Assembly: GCF_015751785.1 (NCBI RefSeq)
Contig: NZ_JADOTY010000001.1
Coordinates: 5,952,001-6,016,000, forward strand
From: Micromonospora vinacea
Lineage (GTDB): Bacteria; Actinomycetota; Actinomycetes; Mycobacteriales; Micromonosporaceae
DNA: 64,000 nt
Direction: 5' to 3'
The notes beneath the pieces were generated by a model. It had not been told where the DNA came from and ran no database searches. It saw nothing but the letters and a program-made list of their open reading frames with translations. Positions 50,844 to 59,504 of this stretch are shown here, one piece after another; the first letter of the stretch is position 1; every line of letters begins with the position of its first letter. A program made the position numbers and the translations under genes.

Positions 50844-51105
50844 GCTCGCCCCAGCAGGTCCGTACCCCGTCCTCGAATTGTCTTGGTTCTGTCACAAACA
50901 CCCCCACCGCTTCCGGAAAAGCGCATGGTCGGCGGTGGGGTTGGGTGGGCCTGGACGGCACGGCGGGATTCACATGCTTACATGCAACTATGTTTTACCC
51001 AGCCGAGATCAGCCACCACTAGGGTCAGGACGCCGATCGATGTTTTCCGTCGGCGGTGCGAAAAATCCATCCGGAGTGAGTTGGGGAACCGGAAGGTGTT
51101 GGCAC

Positions 51106-51612
51106 ATGCAGGGAATTCCAGTCGCCAGCCTGGTCATCGGCATCGCATCCTCGCCGGCCGAGCGGCGACATCTGGCCCGGCTGCTCGGTGGCAGTGACGC
51201 CTTCCTGATCGTCTCGACCGTCGACCAGGCACGAGAGTTCCTCGGGGTGGTCGAGGCGCCTCCCGCCCCGGCTCCCCCGACCACTGTGGCACTCGCCGAG
51301 GTGGCACCGAGCCCACAGCCACCGCCACCGGACCTGGCCGTCGACTCCGACCGCCGGGTGCTGCGCTGGCGCGACCAGGAGATCGACCTGACCCGGTTGG
51401 AGCACGACGTGCTGCTCTGCCTGGTGCACGCGCCCGGTCAGGTCTGGACCTACGAGCGCCTGCACCTTGAGGTCTGGGGCAACCGGCACCTCGGCCGGGG
51501 CTCCGACATGCACTCGGTGGTCCGCCGGGTGCGCGGCAAGCTGGCCCGGCTCAACGCCGCGGCGACGATCCACTCGGTGCGCGGCGTCGGCTTCCGGCTC
51601 GCCCCCGTCTGA
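51106..51612 (+). CDS. Orphan winged-helix (OmpR-type) regulator A
   Basis: 168 residues. A short N-terminal half (VASLVIGIASSPAERRHLARLLGGSDAFLIVSTVDQAREFLGVV) looks like the beginning of a receiver fold but is too short and lacks a phospho-Asp. A Pro-rich linker leads to a Trans_reg_C winged helix (REIDLTRLEHDVLLCLVHAPGQVWTYERLHLEVWGN ... VRRVRGKLARLNAAATIHSVRGVGFRLAP). The ATG at 51106 is supported by GGAAGG nine bases upstream. A paralogue with the same layout lies at 56369. The two flank the large subtilase gene. A direct repeat ACATGC (50972 and 50980) lies upstream. No partner kinase is adjacent. Confidence 0.88.
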   Translation: MQGIPVASLVIGIASSPAERRHLARLLGGSDAFLIVSTVDQAREFLGVVEAPPAPAPPTTVALAEVAPSPQPPPPDLAVDSDRRVLRWRDQEIDLTRLEHDVLLCLVHAPGQVWTYERLHLEVWGNRHLGRGSDMHSVVRRVRGKLARLNAAATIHSVRGVGFRLAPV

Positions 51613-51624
51613 ACCCCGGACGCG

Positions 51625-51661
51625 GTCCGGCCCGCCTGGTCGGGGACCAGGCGGGCCGGAC
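51625..51661. terminator. Bidirectional terminator between regulator A and the subtilase gene
   Basis: A 17-base perfect stem (GTCCGGCCCGCCTGGTC with its complement at 51645-51661) with a three-base loop GGG lies between the converging genes. Confidence 0.9.
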
Positions 51662-51683
51662 TTCTTCGGCTAGTGCTCAGGTG

Positions 51684-54600
51684 TCAGCACCTGATGGGCG
51701 CCAACCCGAAGTTCTCCACGGTCGGAGTGGCGGTGTCGATCCTGGTCTGACGGGTCTGCGGCTTCCAGCCGTCCTTGGCCACGATCATCGTGAGCGGGTT
51801 GTTGCGGCGGTCCACCCAGTAGGCGTACTTGCCCTCGGCATCGGTGGCGAAGGTGTACGACGCCGCCCACGAGTCGACCTGTACGACAGCGCCGGTCAGC
51901 GGCGATGTCGCACCCTGGCAGCTGGTGCCGGTGACCGTACCCATGAGCTTGCCCCAGGTCTTCGGGGGGTTCGCGGTCATGGTCACCGCGACCGGTGCCA
52001 CCGAGTACGGGGTGTTCTCGGAGATCGCGACCGCGCCGGAGTAGGTGCCCGGCTGGTCCACGTTCGCCGTCAGGCCGACGGTGACAGTGACCTTCGCACC
52101 CGGTGCGAGGGTGACCGCCGACTTGTCGATGGTCATCCAGCTGACGTCGGCCGCCGACTCGGAGCATCCCTCGAAGCCCGGGAGCACCTCGCTGTCCGGA
52201 GCCGCGTTGAAGCTGCCGGACGAGCCGCCGATCTTGTAGAAGCCGCACGCCGCGCCGCCGCGGTACCGCGCGGTGTTGGAGTTCGGCAGGTTGGACCACG
52301 AACCGGCGGCCGGGTCGAAGGCGAAGCCGGCGTTGCTGATGGCTCCACCCTGCGAACCGCCGACGACGAGGAGCTTGCCGCTGGCCACGGCGTACGAGCT
52401 GGCCCAGTTGTCGGCCGGCGCGTCGGCGACGGCGGTCCACGTGTTGGCACCCGGGTCGAAGGCGTAGCTGGACTTCTGCGCGACGGAACCGTCGTTGCCG
52501 CCGGTGCAGTAGAGGACACCGTCGATCCCGCCGCAGGAGGCGAAGGCCACCGACTTCGGGTAGTTGGCCAACGTCTCCCAGGTGTCACTGGTCGGGTCGT
52601 ACCGGACGACGCTGTTCGACATCGGCAGGCAGGCCGCCGTCGTGCAGCCCCCGACCGCGTACAGCTTGCCGTCGACGACGGCCTGGCCGGCCGCGGCCCG
52701 CGGCGCCGGGTTGTCGGCCAGCTCGGTCCAGGTGTTGGCCCCCGGGTCGTACGACCAGGTGGCGGAGTCCGGGCCTGCGTCGGCCCAGCCACCGCTGACA
52801 ATGATCTTGCCGTTCACCACGCCCGCGGTCACTGCGTTACGTGCGCCGGGAAGGTCGGCGATCGCCGTCCAGGTCTGCGCGGCCGGGTCGTAGGCGTAGT
52901 TCTTGGTGGTGGAGGCCTCACCGTCGCCGCCACCGAGCGAGTACACCTTGCCGTCCAGGTTCACCACCCGGTTGTCCATGATCGTGGCCGGGTAGTTGGC
53001 GATGTCGGTCCACGGCGCCGCCTGCGGGTCGGCCGCCGCGGCAGCCGCCTTGGCCTCCTTGCCGGACGCCTTGGCGGCGAACGACGTCGGTACGGTGAGC
53101 CGCTGCTCCGGTGCGCCGCTGGACCCGAGCACCTGCTGCCGGGTGACAGTGGAGCCGTCCGCCCGCAGAAGCTCGAATCCGTTGTCCCGCTCACCGAACT
53201 TGACCTCGACCGGCGCGCCGCCGGTGTTGGTCACCGTGAACGACTTGCTGGTCTTGCCGTTGGGCATCTGGAGCGTCGCGCTCAGCTGCGTCGGGGTCAC
53301 CGACAGCCGGCCGGCCGCGAGCTGGAAGTTCGCGGTGGTCGCCCAGTCGGCCTCGACGTCGACAGGCTTGGTCTGGCTGACGTAGTTGCCGGCGGTCGCC
53401 GTGAACGGGTGCTCGCCGGTCAGCGACGAGTAGATCCAGTAGAAGCCGTCGGCCAGCCCCGGGTCGTCGGGGGTCGCCACGGTGACGGCCTTCTCCGCGG
53501 GCCGGTCCTTGCTGGTGACTGTCGCGCCGTTGACGTAGCTGTCGTCGTTCTTGTCGCGGACGTTGCCGACGACCAGACCGCCGTCGAGCGGCACGCAGGT
53601 GACCTGGCTGCCGATCAGGACGTTGTCGACCTCCCACCACCACTCGTACGAAGCGTCGTAGTAGTGGAACCGGACCTGCACCTGCGCCTTGCCGGCGGCC
53701 TGCGGGATCGGGATCTCGGTCAGCTTCGGTCCCCGGACGTCGGTCTCCTGCCGGAGCACGTTGGTCCAGGTGGCACCGCCGTCGATGCTGAGGTCCACGT
53801 CGGCGGTGTCGTCGTTGAGCTGGTTGAAGTCCTGGTTGAACCGGATGACAGGGGCCGTGACGCTGGTCAGGTCGACCACCGGGCTGACCAGGGAGGTGTC
53901 CTGGCTGGTGCCCGCTCCGTAGGCGTCGCTGTCGATCATCGCGAAGTTGCCGGTGCCGCCGGTCAGGTTGCCCCGGTCGCCGTCGTCGGTGAACTTCCAG
54001 ACCTGACCGCTGCCCGCGTTGTCCACGACGGTCCAGCCGGCCGGCGTGGTAGTGGCGTCGAAGGTCTCGTACTCACCGTCGGAGCCGGTCGTGTATCCGG
54101 GCGCGGTGGTGCAGACGCTGCTGTCCACCGGCACGGCGACGTTGGCGGTCGCGTTGCCCGAGCCGACCACGACCTCCTTGGTGACGGTCTGGTAGCCGGG
54201 GTACTGCGACTCGTACTTCAGGGTGTACGTCTGCCCGGACGGCAGCTTGATGCTGTAGCGGCCGTTCGACGGGGTGGTGTAGTCGTAGACACCGGACACG
54301 CCCGTCACTGTCACCTTCGCGTACAGCGGCCAGCCGTGGCCGGAGCCGTCGGTGACCGCTCCGGTGACGTTGACACTGGGCACCGCCGTGAGGGCGACGT
54401 TGAGCGTCGTGGTGGCGCCCTTGGCGACAGTTGCCGTCTTGGTGGTGCTGCCGTAGCCGAACGCCGCGACGGCGACCTGGTAGTCGCCGGTGGGGAGTTG
54501 GGTGGAGAACTTGCCGTCGGCACCGGTGGTCAGCTCACGCGCGGACGGGCCGGTGAGCGTCACTGTCGCGCCGGCGATCGGGGCGCCGGAGGTCGCGTCG

Positions 54601-56108
54601 GTGACAGTGCCGGTCAGCGTGCCGATGTCGCCGGTCGGGGCGGCGTTGAGCAGCGCGAGGGCGTCCAGTCGTCCTTCGCCGTAGACGTTGTTGTCGGCGG
54701 CGGTGCCGCCACACTGGTCGTCGGCCTCGTCGATCGCGGCGCCGTTGAGCAGCGCGCGGGTCGCGTTGACGTCACCGACCAGCGACGGCGCCGCCGAGTA
54801 CAGCAGCGCGATCGCGCCCGCGAGGTGCGGTGCGGCCATCGAGGTGCCGCTGATGCTGCCGTAGGCGTTGCCTGGGATGCTCGACCGGACGTTCACACCC
54901 GGCGCCGAGATGTTGGGCTTGATCTCACCGTTCTGACCGGCGCCGCGGGAGGAGAAACCGGCGACGTTGTTGTTGACGTCGTACGCGCCGGTGGAGTAGT
55001 TGCTGACGAGGCTGCCTGGCGAGCCACTGGTCTGGCAGGCCGGTCCGCTGTTGCCGTTGGACCAGGTACCGAAGATCCCGGACGCGGTCCAGGCGTCCGT
55101 CACGTCCTCCATGAACGGCTCGTTGGACGGGTCCCGGGTGCCCCACGAGTTGTTGATGATGTTCGGTCGCTTGCTCGCGTCCGCGTTCTGACCGTTGAGG
55201 TCCAGCGGCTCGAGCATCCACTGACCGGATTCGACCAGAGCGGCGTCACTGGGGCAGCAACCGTTCGCCGCGATCCACTTCACCCCGGGGGCGACACCGA
55301 TCTGGTTCGCGCCGTCGGAGCCGGCCATGGTGCCCATCGTGTGCGTACCGTGGCCGTCGCCGTCGCACGGGGCGGTGGCGCAGGCGCCGGTGGCGTTGGC
55401 GGCGTTGAACCAGTTGTAGTTGTGGTCGAACGTCCCGTCACCGTTGTTGCCACGGTAGGAGTTCACCAGCGCCGGGTGGTTGAACTGCACCCCGGTGTCG
55501 ATGTTCGCGATGGTGATGCCCTCGCCCTTGACGCCGTACTGGGACCAGACGTCGTCGGCGTTGATGTTGGCGATGCCCCACTCCAGGGCGTTCACGGTCT
55601 TCTCGTCGGTGCCCTTGGTCGTCTCCGGCACCTTGTACGCGACGGGCGCGTAGAGGCCTTCGACCTCCGAGTGCCCGGCGAACTTCTGGGCCATCGCCAG
55701 CGAACCGCTGTTCACCTTGATGGCGTTGGTGGCCCAGAAGGTCTGGTACTTGGTGCCCGAGCTGTCGAGGTCGGCCCGGATCTTGCCCTGGCTCGCGGCG
55801 GCGGTCTTGCGCAGCGCGTCCGCCACCGCCGTGCCCCGCTTCGACCAGTCCTTGATCGCGCTGGCCTTGCTCAGGTCCGCCCGGTCCTTGAACCGGATCC
55901 AGAAGTCCCCTTCACTCTTGGCCTGGAGCTGCTTGGCGAGCTCCGGTCGGATCTTGTCCCCTGCCGGGGCGCCCGCCCCCATCGCACCGCCCGGCGCGGC
56001 CTGCGCGCCCGAGCTGATGGTGGCCAAGCATGTCGCGGCGAGGATCGTCGCCGCGCCGGCGCTCACCAGTGATCTGGCTGCGCGCCGCCATTGTGGACGT
56101 CTGAACAT
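51684..56108 (-). CDS. Giant secreted S8 subtilase with Kelch repeats and CarboxypepD_reg domains
   Basis: 1474 residues. Signal peptide to about residue 38 (GAQA-A); propeptide (GDFWIRFKDRADL ... about 60-165); S8 catalytic domain with D204 in ANIDTGVQ, H256 in GHGTHTMG, the oxyanion Asn region NGNSGPACQ and S423 in GTSMAAPH. Carboxypeptidase-regulatory beta domains follow (GTLTGTVTDATSGAPIAGATVTL and others), then an MAM/jelly-roll-like segment. About six Kelch repeats (DGKVYSLGGG, NGKIIVSGG, DGKLYAVGG, DGVLYCTGG, SGKLLVVGG) come next, and a last carboxypeptidase-regulatory domain ends in NFGLAPIRC. It should be an extracellular protease with several binding modules. Transcribed alone; flanked by two paralogous regulators. 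Confidence 0.94.
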   Translation of the reverse strand: MFRRPQWRRAARSLVSAGAATILAATCLATISSGAQAAPGGAMGAGAPAGDKIRPELAKQLQAKSEGDFWIRFKDRADLSKASAIKDWSKRGTAVADALRKTAAASQGKIRADLDSSGTKYQTFWATNAIKVNSGSLAMAQKFAGHSEVEGLYAPVAYKVPETTKGTDEKTVNALEWGIANINADDVWSQYGVKGEGITIANIDTGVQFNHPALVNSYRGNNGDGTFDHNYNWFNAANATGACATAPCDGDGHGTHTMGTMAGSDGANQIGVAPGVKWIAANGCCPSDAALVESGQWMLEPLDLNGQNADASKRPNIINNSWGTRDPSNEPFMEDVTDAWTASGIFGTWSNGNSGPACQTSGSPGSLVSNYSTGAYDVNNNVAGFSSRGAGQNGEIKPNISAPGVNVRSSIPGNAYGSISGTSMAAPHLAGAIALLYSAAPSLVGDVNATRALLNGAAIDEADDQCGGTAADNNVYGEGRLDALALLNAAPTGDIGTLTGTVTDATSGAPIAGATVTLTGPSARELTTGADGKFSTQLPTGDYQVAVAAFGYGSTTKTATVAKGATTTLNVALTAVPSVNVTGAVTDGSGHGWPLYAKVTVTGVSGVYDYTTPSNGRYSIKLPSGQTYTLKYESQYPGYQTVTKEVVVGSGNATANVAVPVDSSVCTTAPGYTTGSDGEYETFDATTTPAGWTVVDNAGSGQVWKFTDDGDRGNLTGGTGNFAMIDSDAYGAGTSQDTSLVSPVVDLTSVTAPVIRFNQDFNQLNDDTADVDLSIDGGATWTNVLRQETDVRGPKLTEIPIPQAAGKAQVQVRFHYYDASYEWWWEVDNVLIGSQVTCVPLDGGLVVGNVRDKNDDSYVNGATVTSKDRPAEKAVTVATPDDPGLADGFYWIYSSLTGEHPFTATAGNYVSQTKPVDVEADWATTANFQLAAGRLSVTPTQLSATLQMPNGKTSKSFTVTNTGGAPVEVKFGERDNGFELLRADGSTVTRQQVLGSSGAPEQRLTVPTSFAAKASGKEAKAAAAAADPQAAPWTDIANYPATIMDNRVVNLDGKVYSLGGGDGEASTTKNYAYDPAAQTWTAIADLPGARNAVTAGVVNGKIIVSGGWADAGPDSATWSYDPGANTWTELADNPAPRAAAGQAVVDGKLYAVGGCTTAACLPMSNSVVRYDPTSDTWETLANYPKSVAFASCGGIDGVLYCTGGNDGSVAQKSSYAFDPGANTWTAVADAPADNWASSYAVASGKLLVVGGSQGGAISNAGFAFDPAAGSWSNLPNSNTARYRGGAACGFYKIGGSSGSFNAAPDSEVLPGFEGCSESAADVSWMTIDKSAVTLAPGAKVTVTVGLTANVDQPGTYSGAVAISENTPYSVAPVAVTMTANPPKTWGKLMGTVTGTSCQGATSPLTGAVVQVDSWAASYTFATDAEGKYAYWVDRRNNPLTMIVAKDGWKPQTRQTRIDTATPTVENFGLAPIRC

Positions 56109-56230
56109 CGGTGCTGCCTCCCTCAGAACGACCCAGGGTGTAATGGGCCATGGTGGACCTCCCCATGCACCGCGCGGGTCACGCCGGTTGCCCGAGTGGA
56201 CACTATGATCGAGAAGAACGGACGATCAAG

Positions 56231-56263
56231 AACTTGCCGTGAGCAACTTGTCGCTAAGAGTTG
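56231..56263. repeat. Three short direct repeats (AACTTG, AACTTG, GAGTTG) before regulator B
   Basis: AACTTG at 56231-56236 and 56245-56250 and GAGTTG at 56258-56263 are spaced 13-14 bases apart in the 260-base gap between the subtilase start and regulator B. Direct repeats of this spacing are what OmpR-type winged helices usually bind, so regulator A or B could act here. The rest of the gap holds no gene. Confidence 0.4.
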
Positions 56264-56368
56264 CCCTGGCTGGCGGCGCGCTTGCCAATCATTGTCAGGA
56301 CCGTGACGAGAGTTGGGCAGGGATGCCCATCGATCCCGGGTGGTGCGGTGGCCGAGGACGAGGCAACG

Positions 56369-56872
56369 GTGAACAGGGGTGATCCGGCCGACGAGCCGTT
56401 CCCACTGCTGATCGCGGTGACCCCGTCGCCGGCCGAGCGCATCCGGCTCGCAGAGCTTCTCGACGGCATCGCACCGCTGCTGCTGGTCGCCGACCTCGAC
56501 GAGCTGCGCCGCCTGATCGCCGCTCCGCAGCAGGTCGCGGCCCCGTCCGAACCGGCGCCGGTCGCCGCCCTGGTGATCGACTCGGCCCGCTCCAGCGCCC
56601 GCTGCGGTGAGCGTGAAATCGACCTCACCCGCCTGGAGCACGACCTGCTGACCTGCCTGGTCACCGAACCGGCCCGGGTCTGGAGCTACGCCGAGCTGCA
56701 CCGGTCGGTCTGGGGTGACGAGGGGCGCGAACGCAAGGCGGACGTGCAGTCGCTGGTCAAGCGGCTGCGCCGCAAGCTGCACGACCTGGGCACCGGGGCG
56801 ACCATCGATGTCGTCCGCGGGGTGGGGCTGCGGCTGACCGATCACCAGCAGGCGCGGGTCGAACGAGCCTGA
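56369..56872 (+). CDS. Orphan winged-helix (OmpR-type) regulator B
   Basis: 167 residues, a clear paralogue of the protein at 51106. The N-terminal half FPLLIAVTPSPAERIRLAELLDGIAPLLLVADLDELRRLI has the same SPAER-x-x-LA-x-LL pattern. The C-terminal winged helix is REIDLTRLEHDLLTCLVTEPARVWSYAELHRSVWGD ... SLVKRLRRKLHDLGTGATIDVVRGVGLRLT. The GTG at 56369 is chosen because it has a GAGG site and gives an N-terminus of the same length as the paralogue; a GTG at 56348 is an alternative. It is divergent from the subtilase gene and so a likely regulator of it. Confidence 0.86.
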   Translation: MNRGDPADEPFPLLIAVTPSPAERIRLAELLDGIAPLLLVADLDELRRLIAAPQQVAAPSEPAPVAALVIDSARSSARCGEREIDLTRLEHDLLTCLVTEPARVWSYAELHRSVWGDEGRERKADVQSLVKRLRRKLHDLGTGATIDVVRGVGLRLTDHQQARVERA

Positions 56873-56964
56873 CAGCCACGTCGCATGAACTGATCACGCC
56901 CGGGGTACGCCAGGAAGATCAGCACCGACACAGGCGACGAAGAGCGCTGGTAAGGAGAGTCAGG

Positions 56965-57471
56965 ATGGCATTCCCCAATCCCTCGACCGTGTCCATCGGG
57001 CTGAAGAAGGCCGCGCACGTCGGGATCGCGGTGAGTGACCTCGACCGCTCGGTCGCGTTCTACCAGGCCCTGCTCGGCGCGGAACCGGTCGTCCGGGACG
57101 AGAGCATGCACGGCGCCGGGTTCGCGCAGTCACAGGGGCTACCGACGACGAAGCTGCGGTACGCCACGTTCAACCTCGACAACCTCGGCATCGACCTGAT
57201 CCAGTTCCAGGAGCCGGTCGGAGACGCCGCCCAGGTGGCTGCCAACCGGCCGGGCTCGATGCACCTGTGCTTCCACGTCGACGACGTGCGCGCGGTCTAC
57301 GACCGGATGAACGAGGCCGGGTTCGAGTTCCTCGGGCAGCCGTACACGTTCGCGTCCGGCGAGGTGGAGCCGCCGGCGGCGGTCGGCACCGATGTCGCGT
57401 ACTTCAACGATCCGGACGGGACGAACCTGGAGATCATCGCGCCGAAGGGTGGCTTCGCCCGCAGCGAGTGA
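56965..57471 (+). CDS. VOC-superfamily (glyoxalase/epimerase-like) protein
   Basis: 168 residues with two beta-alpha-beta-beta-beta repeats. Metal ligands are probably the His in KAAHVGIAVSDLDRSVAFYQ, the His in SMHLCFHVDD and the Glu in DGTNLEIIAPKG. The family includes glyoxalase I, methylmalonyl-CoA epimerase and ring-cleaving dioxygenases; the reaction is not determined. The ATG at 56965 follows an AAGGAG site. It stands alone. Confidence 0.87.
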   Translation: MAFPNPSTVSIGLKKAAHVGIAVSDLDRSVAFYQALLGAEPVVRDESMHGAGFAQSQGLPTTKLRYATFNLDNLGIDLIQFQEPVGDAAQVAANRPGSMHLCFHVDDVRAVYDRMNEAGFEFLGQPYTFASGEVEPPAAVGTDVAYFNDPDGTNLEIIAPKGGFARSE

Positions 57472-57540
57472 GCCCACGGGTGGCGTGGGGGTCCGGCCGG
57501 AGACGGCAGGCCCCCATGCCGATCCCCGGAGGGACAACTG

Positions 57541-58431
57541 TCAGATCAGCCCGGCCCGGGCCCACAGCAGGCGTCCCGGCCCAGCCACCAGGCCGACGCC
57601 CGCCAGGTGGTCGTGCACCCGCGCCGCCGACCAGCGCAGGGTGGCACGCCAATGCGGGTTGGCGCGGGCGGCGGCACGACCGACCGCCGGCGCAATGCCC
57701 ACCGCCGAGTACGCGTCGGGGTGGACCAGGCGGTTGGCGATCGTGTAGGCGGCGCGACCGACCAACAGTCGGGCGTACGCCATGCCCACCGGGCCGGTGG
57801 CCGCGACCGCGGCGGCCAACTCCTCGCGGGCGAACCGGACGTGTCGTGCCTCCTCCACCACGTGGATGCGGGAGACCATCCGGATGAGCGGCTGGAGCGA
57901 CTCGTCCGCCATGATCTCGCGCTGGAACGCGTCGAGGATCTCCTCGGCGATGAGGATCGCCGCGTACATCCGGGGGCCGCTGGCGGTGGCCTTGAGGAAG
58001 CGCCCGAGGTGGTGGTCGACGGTGTTCGCGCGGTAGACCGGACAACCCGTCGCCTCGATCAGCCGGCCGAACATGATGGAGTGCCGGCACTCGTCGGCGA
58101 CCTCGGTCAACGCGTACTGGGCCTGCCGGCTCGTCGGGTCGGCGCGGTAGTACTCCCGGATCAGCATCTGCATGAGGATCGTCTCGAACCACAGCCCGGC
58201 GCTGGCCGCGCTGGCCACCTCGTGCTTGGTGAGCTCGACGCGCTGTTCCTCGCTGAACTGCTCCCACAGTGGCGTGCCGTAGAGGCTGCTGCGCTGTGGC
58301 GGGAGCCAGTAGGCGCCGGGGGTGTGCGGTGCGTCCCAGTCGATCTCGACGGTGGGGTCGTAGCTGGTCCGTAGTGAGGACGTGAGCAGTCGCTCGGCGA
58401 CCGCCGCACGCCCGGTTTCCGCCGCCTCCAT
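57541..58431 (-). CDS. AurF-like diiron oxygenase
   Basis: 296 residues, helical. Diiron ligands of the AurF/p-aminobenzoate N-oxygenase family can be placed: Glu in AGLWFETILMQ, Glu and His in TEVADECRHSIMF, Glu in LIAEEILDAF, and His, Glu, His in SRIHVVEEARHVRFA. AurF N-oxygenates arylamines; relatives beside BVMO/SDR genes may act on fatty or terpenoid substrates. The ATG at 58431 follows GGAGGAG. It is divergent from a tetR gene 48 bases away, which probably represses it. Confidence 0.88.
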   Translation of the reverse strand: MEAAETGRAAVAERLLTSSLRTSYDPTVEIDWDAPHTPGAYWLPPQRSSLYGTPLWEQFSEEQRVELTKHEVASAASAGLWFETILMQMLIREYYRADPTSRQAQYALTEVADECRHSIMFGRLIEATGCPVYRANTVDHHLGRFLKATASGPRMYAAILIAEEILDAFQREIMADESLQPLIRMVSRIHVVEEARHVRFAREELAAAVAATGPVGMAYARLLVGRAAYTIANRLVHPDAYSAVGIAPAVGRAAARANPHWRATLRWSAARVHDHLAGVGLVAGPGRLLWARAGLI

Positions 58432-58458
58432 GGCTCCTCCATATTGACGTGACGACCA

Positions 58459-58469
58459 GTAACTGTTAC
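58459..58469. promoter_or_regulatory. GTAAC-T-GTTAC palindrome between diiron oxygenase and tetR genes
   Basis: An 11-base perfect palindrome lies in the 48-base divergent gap, 11 bases before the tetR ATG and 28 before the oxygenase ATG. It is the likely core of the TetR operator controlling both directions. Confidence 0.6.
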
Positions 58470-58479
58470 GAGTAGTAGC

Positions 58480-59208
58480 ATGCAATCGCCGCTCACCGAT
58501 GTCAATGCATCCGATCCGCCGGCCACGCCCCCCGACGGCGATCCGAAGGCGAAGCGCAACGGCCGCCGAGACCGCTGGGCGGACCATCGTGAGCAACGAC
58601 GGCAGGAGCTGGTCGGGGCCGCCGTGCAGGCGCTGCTGCGGCACGGGCCGGAGGCCGACATGGAACAGGTGGCAGCCGCCGCGGGCGTCAGCAAACCGGT
58701 CCTGTACCGCTACTTCGCCGACAAGTCGCAGCTCTGGGTCGCGGTCAGCGAGGTGGTGGCAGCCCGGATGGTCGACACCATCGCGCCCGCCATCGAACAG
58801 GTCCGCGAGGAACGTGACCTGGTCGAGGCGACGATCGACGCCTACCTGGGCGTGATCGAGTCGGAGCCGAGGCTCTACCGGTTCCTGATGCACCAGTCCG
58901 GCGACCCCGCCATCCACCAGGTTATCGCCGGCACCAGCCGGCAGGTGGCCGCCGGGCTCGCCCGGGTGATCGGCGACCGGCTACGTACGCTCGGCCTGGA
59001 CGCCGGTCCCGCCGAGCCCTGGGCGTACGGCCTGGTGGGCTTCGTGCAGGCGGTCGGCGACTGGTGGACCACGCACGGCCAGCCGATCAGCCGCGGCGCC
59101 CTCACCGACTACCTGACCGCTCTGCTGTGGAGCGGCATCGAGGGGGTGCGGGCCAGCGCCGACCTGCCGCACGAACTCACCCGCGCCCACGAGCGGATCG
59201 TGCCATGA
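58480..59208 (+). CDS. TetR-family regulator
   Basis: 242 residues. A disordered, charged N-terminus of about 38 residues precedes the TetR HTH (HREQRRQELVGAAVQALLRHGPEADMEQVAAAAGVSKPVLYRYFADKSQLW). The ligand domain has a TetR_C-like helical pattern. It is the first gene of an operon with DUF4873, a flavin monooxygenase, an SDR and a hydrolase, and divergent from the diiron oxygenase gene. A hydrophobic acid or alkane-derived ligand is plausible. Confidence 0.92.
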   Translation: MQSPLTDVNASDPPATPPDGDPKAKRNGRRDRWADHREQRRQELVGAAVQALLRHGPEADMEQVAAAAGVSKPVLYRYFADKSQLWVAVSEVVAARMVDTIAPAIEQVREERDLVEATIDAYLGVIESEPRLYRFLMHQSGDPAIHQVIAGTSRQVAAGLARVIGDRLRTLGLDAGPAEPWAYGLVGFVQAVGDWWTTHGQPISRGALTDYLTALLWSGIEGVRASADLPHELTRAHERIVP

Positions 59209-59504
59209 GTTACCACGGCCCGGCGGGTGTCGAGGGCACCCCGGTCCGGGTGCACCTCACCGGGCGGTGGGAGCCGGTCGACGGCCGCTTCCACTGGGGC
59301 GGGCGGATCGAGCCCGAACCACGGATGGCCCACCTGCTGCGCTCCGGCCGGCGCGACGTCGAGTTACGCATCGCCGACCGCGTCCGGGCGGCCCGACTGT
59401 CCGAGGTCGATCCGTGGGGCGGCGTACGCATCACCGGCGTGGGCGACGCCCCCTGGCCGCCCGTGGCCGACCTCAGTTCCGCGCCCGGCCTCACGGAGGA
59501 GTGA
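59205..59504 (+). CDS. DUF4873 protein
   Basis: 99 residues. The sequence YHGPAGVEGTPVRVHLTGRWEPVDGRFHWGGRIEPE is characteristic of DUF4873, a small beta-rich domain often found attached to flavin-containing monooxygenases. Here it is a separate gene, overlapping the tetR stop by four bases and ending directly before the monooxygenase ATG. A partner or regulatory subunit of the monooxygenase is a reasonable inference. Confidence 0.85.
   Translation: MSYHGPAGVEGTPVRVHLTGRWEPVDGRFHWGGRIEPEPRMAHLLRSGRRDVELRIADRVRAARLSEVDPWGGVRITGVGDAPWPPVADLSSAPGLTEE

Noticed and set aside
49867..51105. Upstream extension of regulator A to a 581-codon frame
   Set aside because: The extension overlaps the PAP2 gene on the other strand and is compositionally odd; the ATG at 51106 has its own ribosome site and matches the length of the paralogue.
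51681..56072. A 1463-codon open frame on the plus strand opposite the subtilase gene
   Set aside because: It mirrors the codon bias of the GC-rich subtilase gene; the translation is a low-complexity Arg/Gly/Val string with no domain, while the minus strand has catalytic motifs and a signal peptide.
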